NCBI GenBank assembly: GCA_041662605.1
Contig: JBAZSD010000004.1
Location: forward strand, 1-64,000
From: Desulfomonilaceae bacterium
GTDB taxonomy: Bacteria > Desulfobacterota > Desulfomonilia > Desulfomonilales > Desulfomonilaceae
DNA: 64,000 nucleotides
Direction of reading: 5' to 3'
Positions within the stretch are counted from its first letter, which is position 1. Every line of letters starts with the position of its first letter. The notes beneath the pieces are model-generated. The model had not been told where the DNA came from and made no database searches. It saw only the letters and a program-made list of their open reading frames with translations. Below are positions 63,331 to 64,000 of this stretch, in pieces. Made by a program: the position numbers and the translations under genes.

Positions 63331-64000
63331 ATTGAAGCGAAATTAAATTTGCCTGCGGCGGTTCTTCCCTTTGCGCTCTTTGTGGTCGTTTGTCTCACCC
63401 TTTCAGCCACACCGTCTCATAGTTAGGATCTTTCTTCGTGGTTCTCATCAGGGACATGGTGGGACTGGTCGGATTATCGTTTCTTCGCCCCGCGATTAGT
63501 GTCCGGCTCTGTCACGCGACATTCCGGCGCAGAATATGATCGGCTAGCGTCTGCTTCAGGACTCAATTCTACAGCAGGAGGGCTTAACTTCGATCCTCAG
63601 CCAGAGCCATTCAATTCGTTCATGGCGCAACTACAGGTTGATAGACTTGGACTTCGATTGACTGTAGATGAAGACCTGATTTTTCGGGGGACAATCGGAT
63701 CTAAAATTTTCACTAATACCCAATCCGCCGCGGATGACTATATAAGCGTGTCCGAACTGGACATCAGTTCAAGTCGGCTGGGCTTTTTCCTCGACATAAT
63801 ACGTAACCCCTTTCTACGTGCGGGAATTGACTTTGAGTGGAATGTCAACCCAGTAACTTTCCGTGACATGAAATTGGCAGTGACCCCTAAGCAGGGTGGC
63901 AGCACGATCACCGATTCCAAATATATCCCAACAATTCCCCCTGATCCTACTCCTCCTTGGTACCTCGAAGAGTACCGAATCGACGCTGTATATGGCGTTG
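63331..64000 (+). pseudogene. Exported outer-membrane protein gene, interrupted by TAG; runs off the window
   Basis: A frame from ATT at 63331 (IEAKLNLPAAVLPFALFVVV, then CLTLSATPSHS) is a good signal peptide, with AGAGG 5 bases before. It then meets TAG at 63424-63426, and the same frame continues DLSSWFSSGTWWDWSDYRFF and remains open to the window end, with the strand-like composition of an outer-membrane protein (FEWNVNPVTF, YIPTIPPDPTPPWYL). No ATG or GTG begins it: ATG at 63327 is in another frame and stops at once. Either it is a pseudogene with a lost start and a nonsense change, or the true start is GTG 63499 or ATG 63622 without a signal. The last base of the window lies inside it. 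Confidence 0.6.

Noticed and set aside
63424..63426. Pyrrolysine at the TAG
   Set aside because: No pyl genes are visible and a signal-peptide boundary is not a known place for it; nonsense change is simpler.
1..64000. CRISPR arrays and tRNA genes
   Set aside because: No regularly spaced repeats and no cloverleaf with a GGTTCGA-type arm were seen apart from ssrA.

Overview
The window reads as chromosome of an anaerobic Gram-negative bacterium, most likely a Desulfobacterota ('deltaproteobacterial') benzoate degrader or sulfate-reducer relative. Supporting genes are a benzoate-CoA ligase, a dehydrogenase resembling the dearomatised-ring (6-hydroxycyclohexenecarbonyl-CoA) enzyme, a ferredoxin-dependent 2-oxoacid oxidoreductase, an adenosylcobalamin-dependent IcmF-type fused mutase, the AhbC radical SAM protein of the siroheme-derived heme route, a HypA hydrogenase maturation factor and several outer-membrane barrels. 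The genus is an inference; no 16S gene is present.

Layout. 1-2266 is accessory: a terminus resembling an IS21-class element runs directly into a 5'-truncated outer-membrane barrel gene, followed by about 700 bases without genes that end at the 3' end of the tmRNA gene. 2267-6127 (minus) holds ssrA, smpB, ptsI, ptsH and a lone mannose-type EIID gene. 6430-13089 holds small unknown genes, proC, yedF, an NtrY-like kinase, a zincin-like protein, pth and a methyltransferase. 13193-18116 (minus) holds the alcohol dehydrogenase, a class IV aminotransferase and secA. 18412-23912 (minus) is a tetrapyrrole operon: sirC, a CcsB/HemX-like membrane gene, hemA, hemC and fused cobA-hemD. 24077-26499 (minus) carries a PAS kinase, an AAA ATPase and an unknown protein.

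27079-30761 (plus) is hypA, a DJ-1/PfpI gene and pyrC-pyrB-pyrI. It converges on groES-groEL, which lie behind a CIRCE operator. 32963-43051 (plus) has a Nudix hydrolase, ahbC, a TIM-barrel isomerase-like gene, a bifunctional-nuclease-domain gene, a kinase with a sigma-54 activator, an L,D-transpeptidase, two envelope proteins and a CCA-transferase. 43202-46972 (minus) is rpsA, cmk and hisC. A second barrel protein sits at 47189, then icmF (minus) with a decayed reading frame upstream of it. 52304-62224 has an exported alpha/beta hydrolase, a four-subunit 2-oxoacid:ferredoxin oxidoreductase operon with an ACT-domain gene, an RsbRD_N-type kinase, benzoate-CoA ligase, a TPR-like protein and an aminotransferase with a structured leader. 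The window ends with a coiled-coil lipoprotein and the start of another envelope gene whose frame is broken by TAG.

How it fits together. The hem/sir operon makes siroheme from glutamyl-tRNA, and ahbC acts later in the route from siroheme to heme. Benzoate-CoA ligase, the ring dehydrogenase and the oxidoreductase fit ferredoxin-linked carbon degradation. Most of the window is housekeeping. I found no defence island, CRISPR or convincing new multi-gene system. The most unusual material is the barrel-protein family, the two damaged envelope genes at the window edges, the decayed frame before icmF, and several unexplained inverted-repeat structures.
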